A DNA stretch of 9,118 nt from DASCNA01 sp036011305 (GTDB lineage Bacteria > Verrucomicrobiota > Lentisphaeria > Victivallales > GWF2-38-69), in contig DASCNA010000231.1 in assembly GCA_036011305.1 (NCBI GenBank), positions 1-9,118 of the forward strand, read 5' to 3'. The notes beneath the pieces were generated by a model, which did not search any database, was not told the DNA's origin, and saw nothing but the letters and a program-made list of their open reading frames with translations. Shown one piece after another: positions 1 through 5,825 of the stretch. The stretch's first letter is position 1. Every line of letters begins with the position of its first letter. The translations under genes were made by a program, and so were the position numbers.

Positions 1-40
1 CCGGAATATTTAATATTAACTATCTCACAGGAAGTAAGAA

Positions 41-73
41 TTAAAAAAAATAATAATAAAATAATTTTTTTAA
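41..73. repeat. A/T-only inverted repeat in the intergenic region
   Basis: A perfect 9-base inverted repeat, TTAAAAAAA at 41-49 and TTTTTTTAA at 65-73, flanks a 15-base AT loop. It lies just downstream of the minus-strand lipoprotein gene, which ends at 174, so a weak bidirectional terminator is possible. A stem with no G or C would be barely stable. The rest of 1-173 is low-complexity AT sequence in which I see no convincing gene. Confidence 0.3.
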
Positions 74-173
74 TTATAAATATCATTTTTTATCACCTTA
101 TTTTAAATTCGTAATTTATTATTATCTCCATCTAACATAGATTTTCTGATCTCTAATTTTTAAGCTCTAACAA

Positions 174-650
174 TCATTTGTATCTGATAAACTGTACATT
201 GAGGATGTAATTGTATTCCAATATTTTATCAGGTGTCATACCTTCATCAAACATCTGGTCTCCCCATCCATTATAATTGCTTGTCTGAGAATAAGGTGAA
301 TATTCATTATATGATGAACTACTTAAATAGTGTTCGCGACCAGGAACTATATTATAATTTCTGATTACAACTGCGTTTGCTCCAACCTGTTCAGCTTTAT
401 TGATAATATCATTTTGTACTTTTTCAGTGTTTATTTCATTATAACTTGTAACGATAGCTTTACCTATAACTTTGTATTTCTCTTTAATATCTTTATCTGA
501 AAACAGTATTTTAACATGTTCAGTAGGAGTTAATTTTTGTCCGATATATTTGAGATTAACATTACTGCACGAAGAAATTAGAATTATTAATATCAAAAAA
601 ATACTAAATTTATAGTAGTTATTGTATAAAAATATTTCTGGTAAATACAT
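174..650 (-). CDS. Small lipoprotein with a GANAVV motif (unknown function)
   Basis: A 158-residue predicted lipoprotein. A hydrophobic stretch (about residues 15-25) ends in the lipobox I25-S26-S27-C28, so Cys28 should be lipidated and the protein anchored to a membrane. The mature part has a segment around residues 60-98 with 'YKVIGKAIV', a helix, then 'GANAVVI'. This resembles the alpha/beta fold of small surface lipoproteins of the RcsF/YbjQ/DUF4156 type. The match is by motif only and no cysteine pair as in RcsF is seen. Residues 105-130 are rich in Ser, Tyr and Asn and probably flexible. The ATG at 650 has only a weak GGAAG upstream, so the start could differ, but the signal sequence must be included. 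It lies 54 bases downstream of another exported protein gene on the same strand and may share its transcript. The function is not known. Confidence 0.75.
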   Translation of the reverse strand: MYLPEIFLYNNYYKFSIFLILIILISSCSNVNLKYIGQKLTPTEHVKILFSDKDIKEKYKVIGKAIVTSYNEINTEKVQNDIINKAEQVGANAVVIRNYNIVPGREHYLSSSSYNEYSPYSQTSNYNGWGDQMFDEGMTPDKILEYNYILNVQFIRYK

Positions 651-704
651 AATGTAATTTTCACTTCCAGTATCTAAATTATTTCACCTACATATGAATT
701 AATC

Positions 705-1400
705 CTAGTTAGTAAGTTGATTTATACTGTTGATTTCATTTTTACTTTCATTTTGCGATTCAATATAGTTTTTGACATCTTGAGTATTAAGTTTAGGAGG
801 TTCCAGAAACTTGTTTGATAAATTATTTTCATTTTGAGAATTTAAATTCTCAGATTGAAAACTGCTGCCTGTCATATCATCTAATTTGCTTGTAGTTGCA
901 TGTTGAATTTTAAGATATTGTTCATAATCTTTTTTGCCTAACTTAGGAGGAGTGTTATAATTGGGAAGCTGATCATTCGGCTGTACTTTACTACTGTAAA
1001 GAGGAGAAGGAGTTTTAACTTCTGTCATATTTTTCAGATCACTGGAAAGCGAGTTCTGCTTTTTTACATAAGTGTCATACTGTTTAGTTTTTATATTCGG
1101 CGAATTTAAACTGCCGATACTGTTTTTCAGTTTTGGATCTTTTTGATATTGTTTTATATCGTAAAGCGGTGAAGGAGTTTTAGTTTTAGTCAAATTTTCC
1201 AGATTATCCGATAGTTCGTTTTGTTTCTTAAGATATGTTTTGTATTCTTTTGTTTTAATATTTGGATTTGCCAGACTGTTTATCTGTCCTTGATTATTAT
1301 CTATGCTATTACTGCTGTCATTATTACCTTTTAAAATGATAGAGAAGCTACAAAGTGTAAAAAAAAGAATGATAAATGCAGCTCTAGTTTTATAGTTCAT
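705..1400 (-). CDS. Exported protein with four degenerate internal repeats (unknown function)
   Basis: A 231-residue protein I do not recognise. An N-terminal hydrophobic segment (residues 7-23) after two basic residues looks like a signal peptide or anchor; Cys17 lies inside it and does not form a good lipobox. The rest is hydrophilic, rich in Asn, Lys, Ser and Gln, and built of repeats. R1 (about 40-80) and R2 (95-135) are nearly the same: each has 'PNIKTK.Y.TY.KKQN', then 'LS..L.N.T' and 'KTPSPLY'. R3 (about 148-178) and R4 (198-226) are shorter and begin 'PPKL', followed by a Y or V and '.Y...Q'. The likely unit is a short extended Pro strand followed by an amphipathic helix, which suggests a binding or scaffold role at the cell surface. 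The ATG at 1400 has an AGGG about 10 bases upstream. It probably leads a two-gene unit with the lipoprotein gene at 174-650. Confidence 0.75.
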   Translation of the reverse strand: MNYKTRAAFIILFFTLCSFSIILKGNNDSSNSIDNNQGQINSLANPNIKTKEYKTYLKKQNELSDNLENLTKTKTPSPLYDIKQYQKDPKLKNSIGSLNSPNIKTKQYDTYVKKQNSLSSDLKNMTEVKTPSPLYSSKVQPNDQLPNYNTPPKLGKKDYEQYLKIQHATTSKLDDMTGSSFQSENLNSQNENNLSNKFLEPPKLNTQDVKNYIESQNESKNEINSINQLTN

Positions 1401-1491
1401 ATTCTAAGCCCTATTTTGATTTTATATTTATTTTATTATGTAAGATTTTTAATACTATAGCTCCTGCAGTAAATTATCTTATAATAACAAT

Positions 1492-1525
1492 TTGCTTATT
1501 TATGAAAATTGCTTATATTTATACA
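1492..1525 (+). promoter_or_regulatory. Likely sigma70-type promoter of the tmRNA gene
   Basis: TTGCTT at 1492-1497 and TATATT at 1514-1519 are 16 bases apart. A second possible -10, TATACA, lies at 1520-1525. Either would start transcription about 2-9 bases before the mature tmRNA 5' end at 1535, leaving a short leader for RNase P to remove. This is called from consensus matches and position only. Confidence 0.5.
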
Positions 1526-1534
1526 CCCTTTAAT

Positions 1535-1906
1535 GGGGGTGTTCTGGTTTCGACTGGGTCGGTAGAACGTTGATTGCATGTCGAGGATGACCGTTGGCCT
1601 CGTAAATAATCGGTTAAAAAAATAAGTGCTAAAAATAATACAGTACAATTCGAGGCAATGCCTCTAGCTGCTTAATCTAAGATTAAGAGCAAAACTGTTT
1701 TCTGATAGTAGTAGGTCAACAGTTATTACTACTTAGATTTTGTTTTTCGTTCCTTGGGACAAAATCGAATTTATAGAGGAAATAGTCTGGAAGCCGCCTG
1801 TTCATCGGCTAAGTGGAAGGACGATAAACTTATAGATGAACTATGCATGTAGATATCTTCGGAAAGCTTATTTAGGACGGGGGTTCGATTCCCCCCACCT
1901 CCACCA
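1535..1906 (+). ncRNA. ssrA: Transfer-messenger RNA (tmRNA)
   Basis: A complete one-piece tmRNA of 372 bases. It rescues ribosomes stalled on broken mRNAs and, with SmpB, adds a degradation tag to the unfinished protein. The tRNA-like half is clear. The 5' acceptor strand GGGGGTG (1535-1541) pairs with CACCTCC (1896-1902), with one G-U pair. It is followed by discriminator A and an encoded CCA (1904-1906). The T arm has a 5-pair GGGGG/CCCCC stem around TTCGATT (1879-1895). The conserved 5' block 'CTGGTTTCGACTGGGTCGG' is present. The tag frame runs from GCT at 1628 to TAA at 1675 and reads AKNNTVQFEAMPLAA. The stop lies in a helix-5 hairpin, CTTAATC/GATTAAG (1671-1687). The tag is 15 residues and ends PLAA where ALAA is most common. 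No repeat of the 3' end, which would mark an integrated island, is found elsewhere in the window. Confidence 0.97.
1628..1675 (+). other. tmRNA tag-peptide reading frame
   Basis: The resume codon GCT is at 1628-1630, and the frame reads AKNNTVQFEAMPLAA then TAA (1673-1675). The frame is fixed by its position after the conserved upstream block and by the hydrophobic -LAA end that ClpXP-type proteases recognise in other bacteria. Confidence 0.93.
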
Positions 1907-2205
1907 TTCTTTTTACCTTAATAAAAATTGTTGATTTTATTGATATTTATTAGTATTTCTAGTGATTTATTACATTATTTAGTCCAAAATTAGTACTAAC
2001 TATATTGAGCCTATGGTAAGTTGCTTGTTCATGCATCTATTTTTTTATATATGAGAAAAAACCTACAATTGATTTATCATGAATAATAAGAATTAGAAAC
2101 TGTAAATTAATTTTAAACTTCCGAGCTCTAATATGGTAAAAAAAAGAGTTTCCCTTATGCTTATAATAAAGTATCTTTGTATTTTGTAACCTTTCTACTA
2201 ATTGA
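1907..2205. other. AT-rich intergenic stretch with no gene seen
   Basis: Between the tmRNA and the membrane-protein gene, every frame is broken by stops. A T-rich run (1907-1917) directly follows the tmRNA CCA end and could help end its transcript, but there is no separate GC-rich hairpin. No copy of the tmRNA 3' end is present. Confidence 0.5.
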
Positions 2206-2673
2206 GTGTTTTATTTACTAAACATGAACTTAAAACATAAAGAAAAATTTTTAATATTTATCGCCTCATTTTTATGCATTACAGCTTTTGTTATTCTTAC
2301 AATTGAGCATATAATCTTCTATAATCAATTTTTAAAGTCTAACTTAAACCTTATATCAACTAAATCTTTTATTTTTAACCCTGATCACATTAGGTTCTTA
2401 GTAATAATCTTTTTATTAAGTCTTTTAATGCTTCTATATTACTCAATAAAAATAATTATCTATAACCATAAAAGACGAAACAAAGATATTTTTTATAAAA
2501 TATCAATTATAATATTAATTATTTTAATTCTCATCTATAATCCTGTTACCTTTGCATATATGGCAAAGTACCCGCAAATCGTTATTTCTCCCTACGTTGT
2601 GATATGGGATATTATTCATTTCCTGGGTATCATATTCATAATTGCTTTTCTGTTCAAAATAAGTTTTGAATAA
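2206..2673 (+). CDS. Small four-helix integral membrane protein (unknown function)
   Basis: A 155-residue protein if the GTG at 2206 is used, or 149 if the ATG at 2224 is used. Neither has a clear Shine-Dalgarno site. I favour the ATG, because it gives a basic 'NLKHKEK' end just before the first helix. Four hydrophobic segments are seen, at about residues 15-39, 63-86, 98-118 and 130-151 (GTG numbering). A basic loop, 'NHKRRNK', follows the second and should face the cytoplasm. No catalytic motif or family signature is recognised. It is flanked on the right by an IS66 remnant. The high A/T content inflates Ile, Leu and Phe, so chance openness is possible, but the regular spacing of helices over 468 bases argues for a real gene. 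Confidence 0.6.
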   Translation: MFYLLNMNLKHKEKFLIFIASFLCITAFVILTIEHIIFYNQFLKSNLNLISTKSFIFNPDHIRFLVIIFLLSLLMLLYYSIKIIIYNHKRRNKDIFYKISIIILIILILIYNPVTFAYMAKYPQIVISPYVVIWDIIHFLGIIFIIAFLFKISFE

Positions 2674-2847
2674 TTCGGGTAGATAAAAGGAATAAACTAA
2701 ATTATAAGATAATGTAATATCAAAAGACACTTTCCAAATAAAATGTCAATTGTATAAAAATCGCAGAAATTCTGTTTTAGTTTCTCTAACTCCATATGGT
2801 GATCCTGTAAAGGAAAGAACATTTAGCGGACAATATATTAATGCATT

Positions 2848-3155
2848 ATGATAGGGAAATTTTATATAGAGTTTATACTTACAATTAAACGACCTTTAGT
2901 ATTAAGTAATAGAAAAAATTGGATTTATCTAGGAAATAGCAGAACTGAAAAAGCTATGGCAAATCATATGACTTTAATACAAAGCTGTAGAACTATGAAT
3001 ATTAATCTACAGAAATATTTGGAATTCATTTATAGAAATTTGATGTAATATTCTCATAAGCAGTTACATGAACTCCTTCAGATCACTGGAAAGAAGCGCA
3101 GAAGGACAAAGGTTAATCCAAAAATCTATGGACAATCAAATGTTAAATCTCTATA
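2848..3155 (+). pseudogene. IS66-family transposase, decayed C-terminal fragment
   Basis: The frame from 2848 reads the C-terminal end of an IS66-type transposase: 'IKRPLVLSNRKNWIYLGNS', then 'LIQSCRTMNINLQKYLEFI'. This follows the family pattern of an ER-x-IRP-x-x-x-GRKNW motif, a 'GS' turn, and 'SLI-x-(T/S)-x-K-x-NGI-x-P-x-x-YL'. The frame is stopped by TAA at 3046-3048. It then continues in phase with 'HKQLHELLQITGKK', like the 'ELLP-x-x-W' tail of the family, until a stop at 3153-3155. An in-frame stop lies just upstream of 2848 and the first several hundred residues are absent, so the ATG at 2848 is fortuitous. This is a dead remnant of a mobile element. No terminal inverted repeats were found. 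The region 2674-2847 holds no readable coding sequence and may be more of the same decay. Confidence 0.75.
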
Positions 3156-3171
3156 ATGTTTTTATCGATAC
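3121..3171 (+). repeat. Dispersed repeat, copy 1 (promoter-bearing)
   Basis: This 51-base stretch matches 7771-7820 at about 84% by hand alignment (43 of 51 columns), including 19 identical bases at 3143-3161 that carry a TATAAT. It overlaps the end of the IS66 remnant, so it could be an element end or a transferred promoter. Confidence 0.6.
3129..3157 (+). promoter_or_regulatory. Candidate sigma70-type promoter
   Basis: TGGACA (3129-3134) and a perfect TATAAT (3152-3157) are separated by 17 bases. Transcription from here would cover the short exported-peptide ORF at 3190 and the basic secreted protein at 3353. It lies within the repeat shared with the promoter of the activase gene. Confidence 0.45.
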
Positions 3172-3189
3172 ATTAAAAACGTAGCAATA

Positions 3190-3282
3190 ATGTTGTTCGG
3201 AAGTAAAATCAAAATTCTATCAATTAATCTGGTATTATTTTCCCTTTTGTTTTTTTTCTGTAGTGCATACTCGAATAAATGA
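3190..3282 (+). CDS. Tiny ORF with a signal-like hydrophobic peptide (doubtful)
   Basis: A 30-residue frame starting at the ATG at 3190. It has a basic start (K6, K8), a hydrophobic core at about residues 9-23, then 'FCSAYSNK' and stop. The layout is that of a signal peptide with almost nothing after it. It could be the surviving N-terminus of a truncated exported protein, a leader peptide, or chance. No good ribosome site is seen. It lies downstream of the candidate promoter at 3129-3157 and upstream of another exported protein gene. Confidence 0.25.
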   Translation: MLFGSKIKILSINLVLFSLLFFFCSAYSNK

Positions 3283-3352
3283 AATAAAATCTATAAAAAT
3301 AAACGCACAAAGTAGATAGTAGTATTTATAATTAAAAACAAGGGAAAATTCT

Positions 3353-3742
3353 ATGAGAAGCAGGTTACTTATTGTATTAAATCTTGGCCTATTTTTGTTT
3401 TCATATTCAATAACAATGGGAACAGAGCTAACAAAAGCAAAATCTGTCATCGTAGAGAAGAAACAGACATCACGCACAGCATATAAAAAAACAAAATTAG
3501 AGTTTAAATATACAAAGCTAACAATAACAAATTATACAAAGAAATCAGTACTGCTTACCATTAATTACTTCAAAAATGGTATTCATTTAACCAAAAAAGT
3601 AATGATAATTTACAAAAAAAAAGGAACATTGACCGTTGACAATGGTTCACATATAAACATTTCCTATGTACTAAGTGGTAAAAAAGTTGAAAGAATAGTG
3701 AAGGCACAAGGAAAGGGAACAAGTGTGACCTTAAGGCCATAA
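3353..3742 (+). CDS. Small, very basic secreted protein (unknown function)
   Basis: A 129-residue protein that I do not recognise. Residues 1-23 form a signal peptide (MRSR start, hydrophobic core to about residue 17), with cleavage probably between residues 23 and 29. The rest is strongly basic: the whole protein has about 21 Lys and 5 Arg against 5 acidic residues, with clusters such as 'YKKTK', 'YTKK' and 'IYKKKG'. Alternating hydrophobic and polar residues (for example 'KLTITNYTKKSVLLTINYF') suggest beta strands. The ATG at 3353 follows an AGGG site by about 8 bases. It has no same-strand partner except the 30-residue ORF. It could be an exported DNA- or surface-binding protein or a toxin-like protein, but no motif decides this. 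Confidence 0.6.
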   Translation: MRSRLLIVLNLGLFLFSYSITMGTELTKAKSVIVEKKQTSRTAYKKTKLEFKYTKLTITNYTKKSVLLTINYFKNGIHLTKKVMIIYKKKGTLTVDNGSHINISYVLSGKKVERIVKAQGKGTSVTLRP

Positions 3743-3756
3743 CGAAAAGTATCAGA

Positions 3757-3794
3757 CTATATTTGGGTGATAACCTTTACCATAACAAATATAG
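3757..3794 (+). terminator. Inverted repeat after the basic secreted protein
   Basis: CTATATTTG (3757-3765) and CAAATATAG (3786-3794) are a perfect 9-base inverted repeat with a 20-base loop, 15 bases after the stop of the preceding gene. There is no T run after it, so it is a poor Rho-independent terminator. It may protect the mRNA 3' end or be a protein-binding site. Confidence 0.3.
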
Positions 3795-3903
3795 AGTAGG
3801 TTTAAACCAGAAGTAAGCCATATTTATATTCGTATTAATAAAAAATCTAATTTAACATATACACTCAAATGGCATATAGTAAATAAAATTGTATTCTAAT
3901 TTT

Positions 3904-4041
3904 TTACTTGCACCAATCCTTAGTTTTAGTACCTCCATCATATCTGACTGGAAGACCATTTTTTATCAGAATATCTCCAAGATCTTTTCCATCATAAAAT
4001 GCCAATTGTTTTACTTGCAGTATATTTGGTATAGATAAAAT
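3904..4041 (-). pseudogene. Thermonuclease (staphylococcal nuclease-like), C-terminal fragment
   Basis: The minus-strand frame between the stop TAG (4042-4044) and TAA (3904-3906) encodes 45 residues. These include 'FYDGKDLGDILIKNGLPVRY' followed by 'DGGTKTKDWCK'. This is the C-terminal pattern of thermonuclease-family proteins, '(D)GKDLG-x-x-LI-x-x-GLA-x-x-Y-x-GG-x-K-x-x-WC'. The N-terminal OB-fold core, with the catalytic Asp, Arg and Glu residues, is missing: the frame is stopped just upstream, and I could not follow it in the other two frames. No start codon belongs to it, so it is a non-functional stub. Its strand is opposite to the genes on both sides at 3353 and 4285. Confidence 0.65.
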
Positions 4042-4284
4042 CTATATCAACAAATATCCTTCAAATAGCAGGCTGCAAATAAAGTTGTGTTATAAATCGT
4101 GTAATTTTCATATTATTAAATAGTAGAAACCTGTTATTAAATACTCTTATACTATAAAATGATTTTATAATATACTATTCAGTTTTTAATGTAAAAAAAG
4201 AATCAATCCATATTAACATAAATCCGAGCTATATGTAGAAAAATTGTTTATTTAAGAAAATATACATATGATAAGGAGAATTCT

Positions 4285-4440
4285 ATGTCAGGTTCTATGT
4301 CAGAAGGAAATATGGTAAAAAATATGGCATGGACTATGAAATCACTTGAAAAAGCCAACTTACCAAAACCTGATACAAAATGGAATGTTATTTCTCAGGC
4401 AACTTTAGAACACGTATTCCTTGGCTCTTTAGATGGTTAA
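4285..4440 (+). CDS. 51-residue Met-rich small protein with a strong ribosome site (unknown)
   Basis: An ATG at 4285 follows an AAGGAG site (4273-4278) at ideal distance and opens 51 codons to TAA at 4438-4440. The protein begins MSGSMSEGNMVKNMAWTM, with Met at positions 1, 5, 10, 14 and 18. It continues with a short Lys-rich helix, 'LPKPDTKW' and a hydrophobic end. It has no signal peptide, membrane helix or known motif. The ribosome site has the same 'ATAAGGAGA' string as the activase gene at 7897. It might be a real small protein, or the first codons of a truncated gene. It lies between a thermonuclease stub and a convergent hydrolase gene. Confidence 0.5.
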   Translation: MSGSMSEGNMVKNMAWTMKSLEKANLPKPDTKWNVISQATLEHVFLGSLDG

Positions 4441-4636
4441 TTATATTTTTTACTCAGCAGCTAAAATAAAAGAGATAAAAAACGTTAAAATATTTCGATA
4501 TATCAACTTGATACCTCGATTGATTCTATATCTGTTCTTGATCTCTTACCTAAAATGAGTTCAGTACGCAAGATAATTCTATAAAAAAAGCACAATTTAA
4601 TTATATAAGTTACACTTAAATCAAACATTCACTCTA

Positions 4637-5233
4637 TTATTTTACTTGCTCAAGAGAATGGAAAAATTCACTTGAGGTCATTATAGAAACGCCCATATTC
4701 TTGATGTCGATTATATTTGCTTCATGAATTTCAGGTGTTTGTGCGGCGGTGGCATCCCTGAGCAAAATTACATCATAGTCATAAGCTATGGCATTAGTTA
4801 TGGTAGCGCGAATACAATTTGGAGTTTGTATTCCGCAGACAATAAGCGTTTTTATACCAAGTCTTGTTAAAATTTGCTGTAGGTCAGTTTGGAAAAAACC
4901 ACTGAAGCGTGTTCCAATTACAACTGCTTCTCCTTTAATAGGCTTCAGTTCATTTATAATTTTGGCTCCATGAGTACCTTCTACCACGAATGGCTTATTG
5001 TTAAATAGTTTGATTCTAAAGCGTTCAACATCAATGCCGTCTTCACGGTGCACCCTTTTTTTGTGAATAACCTGAATATTTTTTTGCCTACAGGTATTCA
5101 ATACTGTTTGTATAGTTGGGATAACTGACTTACCAGTTGGTACAATATCCATCGCATCGTTTTGCATGTCTAATATCACCAATGCCATATCGATGAATTG
5201 ATTTTTCGATTCAATTGCTTCATATTTGTTCAT
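4637..5233 (-). CDS. Isochorismatase-family cysteine hydrolase
   Basis: A 198-residue cytosolic hydrolase of the isochorismatase-like superfamily, which includes nicotinamidases, N-carbamoylsarcosine amidases and related amide or vinyl-ether hydrolases. Residues 17-26 read 'ALVILDMQND' and carry the catalytic Asp22. Residues 134-146 read 'GIQTPNCIRATIT' and carry the nucleophile Cys140. 'DYDVILLRDATAA' (152-164) is the usual strand and turn after it. The Lys normally placed a few residues before the 'R-F/Y-S-x-F' motif is not there: the segment is 'VVIGTRFSGFFQT' (104-116), with Gly107 or Thr108 at the expected place. The length and order of motifs are normal for the family. The ATG at 5233 has an AAGGA site about 8 bases upstream. 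No operon partner is present, so the substrate cannot be inferred. G+C looks a little higher than in its neighbours. Confidence 0.9.
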   Translation of the reverse strand: MNKYEAIESKNQFIDMALVILDMQNDAMDIVPTGKSVIPTIQTVLNTCRQKNIQVIHKKRVHREDGIDVERFRIKLFNNKPFVVEGTHGAKIINELKPIKGEAVVIGTRFSGFFQTDLQQILTRLGIKTLIVCGIQTPNCIRATITNAIAYDYDVILLRDATAAQTPEIHEANIIDIKNMGVSIMTSSEFFHSLEQVK

Positions 5234-5421
5234 TTTTTTATTCCTTTATTATTGTGTCTAACGTTAAAGTTTATCAACATTTTGAAATGGAGCGGAAAAA
5301 TGTCGGAAGAAATAATTTGTTATTTCTTATAACTATCTACCCCCCAAAGACAATTGGGAAAATTGAAACTTCCTATAGGAAAGACCTAATTTTGTTAACA
5401 TATAAAATAAATACTAAACTA

Positions 5422-5450
5422 TTAAATAAACAGTTTAAATATGTTATAAT
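5422..5450 (+). promoter_or_regulatory. Extended -10 promoter before the XRE remnant
   Basis: A perfect TATAAT (5445-5450) is preceded by TG at 5442-5443, making an extended -10. A weak -35, TTAAAT (5422-5427), lies 17 bases upstream. Transcription should start at about 5457, on the edge of the palindrome at 5459-5485. Confidence 0.5.
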
Positions 5451-5458
5451 TACGAGGA

Positions 5459-5485
5459 ATTAAACTGACATTGTGTCAGTTTAAT
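5459..5485 (+). promoter_or_regulatory. Perfect 12-base inverted repeat, likely repressor operator
   Basis: ATTAAACTGACA (5459-5470) and its exact reverse complement (5474-5485) flank a 3-base centre, TTG. It sits at the predicted transcription start, 9 bases after the TATAAT, and upstream of a broken XRE-type regulator. Self-repression by that regulator is the natural reading. A hairpin in the transcript is another possibility, though the stem is mostly A/T. Confidence 0.5.
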
Positions 5486-5512
5486 GGTGATATATTTTAA
5501 TAAGATGTATAT

Positions 5513-5664
5513 GTGTCACTTAAATGTTATTTTAATTGTAAAGAATTTAAACCGCTAAGAAAAAATTTAAAGTTATCACAAAAGAATATTGCTGAGTATA
5601 TTGGTAAGGCATGGACTCGAATAATTATCCAAAAAGCTTAATAAAAAAGAAATTACTTATCCAT
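5513..5664 (+). pseudogene. XRE/Cro-type DNA-binding regulator, broken fragment
   Basis: From a GTG at 5513 one frame reads 'EFKPLRKNLKLSQKNIAEYI' followed by G. This is the start of a helix-turn-helix of the XRE (HTH_3) type: 'LR-x-x-x-(K/G)-LSQ-x-x-(I/L)-A-x-x-(I/L)-G'. It loses the expected pattern at 'KAWTRII' and stops at 5639-5641. A +1 change of frame then gives 'KKLNKKEITYPLFSV', like the end of helix 5 and the 'E-x-G-x-x-x-P' turn of the domain. So there is probably at least one frameshift, and the rest is cut off before the IS110 element. The intact protein would have been a short transcriptional repressor, matching the palindrome just upstream. The start is uncertain because no strong ribosome site is seen. 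Confidence 0.6.
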
Positions 5665-5713
5665 TATTCAGTGTCTGAGTCGTCCTTTGCCTACAAAATT
5701 TAAAAAGAAACTA

Positions 5714-5739
5714 CCATTAAGCCGAAAGTCTTGAGGTGG
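5714..5739 (+). ncRNA. Candidate bridge-RNA hairpin of the IS110 element
   Basis: CCATTAAG (5714-5721) can pair with CTTGA plus TGG (5730-5739, with a GG bulge and one G-U pair) around an 8-base loop. IS110-family elements encode a structured bridge RNA in a non-coding end, and this is the best hairpin I see upstream of the transposase. It is only a candidate: no target or donor loops were matched to the flanks. Confidence 0.2.
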
Positions 5740-5825
5740 ATTCAATATTCTTTTCCTCTAAAGCATAAGGCATTATATTTATCTTTCTTTAATTGAATTA
5801 ATAACCGAAAAAAGGAGAGAATAAA

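Noticed and set aside
1..114. Open frames running in from the left edge, possibly the end of an upstream gene
   Set aside because: Two frames are open (to 44 and to 114) and neither has enough sequence or a motif to choose between them.
2524..2730. 68-codon minus-strand open frame
   Set aside because: It is antisense to the membrane-protein gene, with no motif or ribosome site.
1033..3093. 17-base identity TTCAGATCACTGGAAAG at 1033-1049 and 3077-3093
   Set aside because: It is antisense to the repeat-protein gene in one place and in the IS66 tail in the other, with no similarity beyond the 17 bases. It is probably chance, though unusual for its length.
4460..4581. Short plus-strand open stretch reading 'LDTSIDSISVLDLLPKMSSV'
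   Set aside because: It is only about 27 codons, without start or ribosome site and without a recognised family, lying between convergent genes.
5370..5381. 12-base palindrome TTCCTATAGGAA
   Set aside because: It stands alone, with no promoter elements at a fitting distance. Short A/T-rich palindromes are frequent in this sequence.
5215..5463. 82-codon plus-strand open frame between the hydrolase gene and the XRE remnant
   Set aside because: It begins inside the divergent hydrolase gene, has no ribosome site and no recognisable motif, and runs through the promoter region of the XRE remnant.
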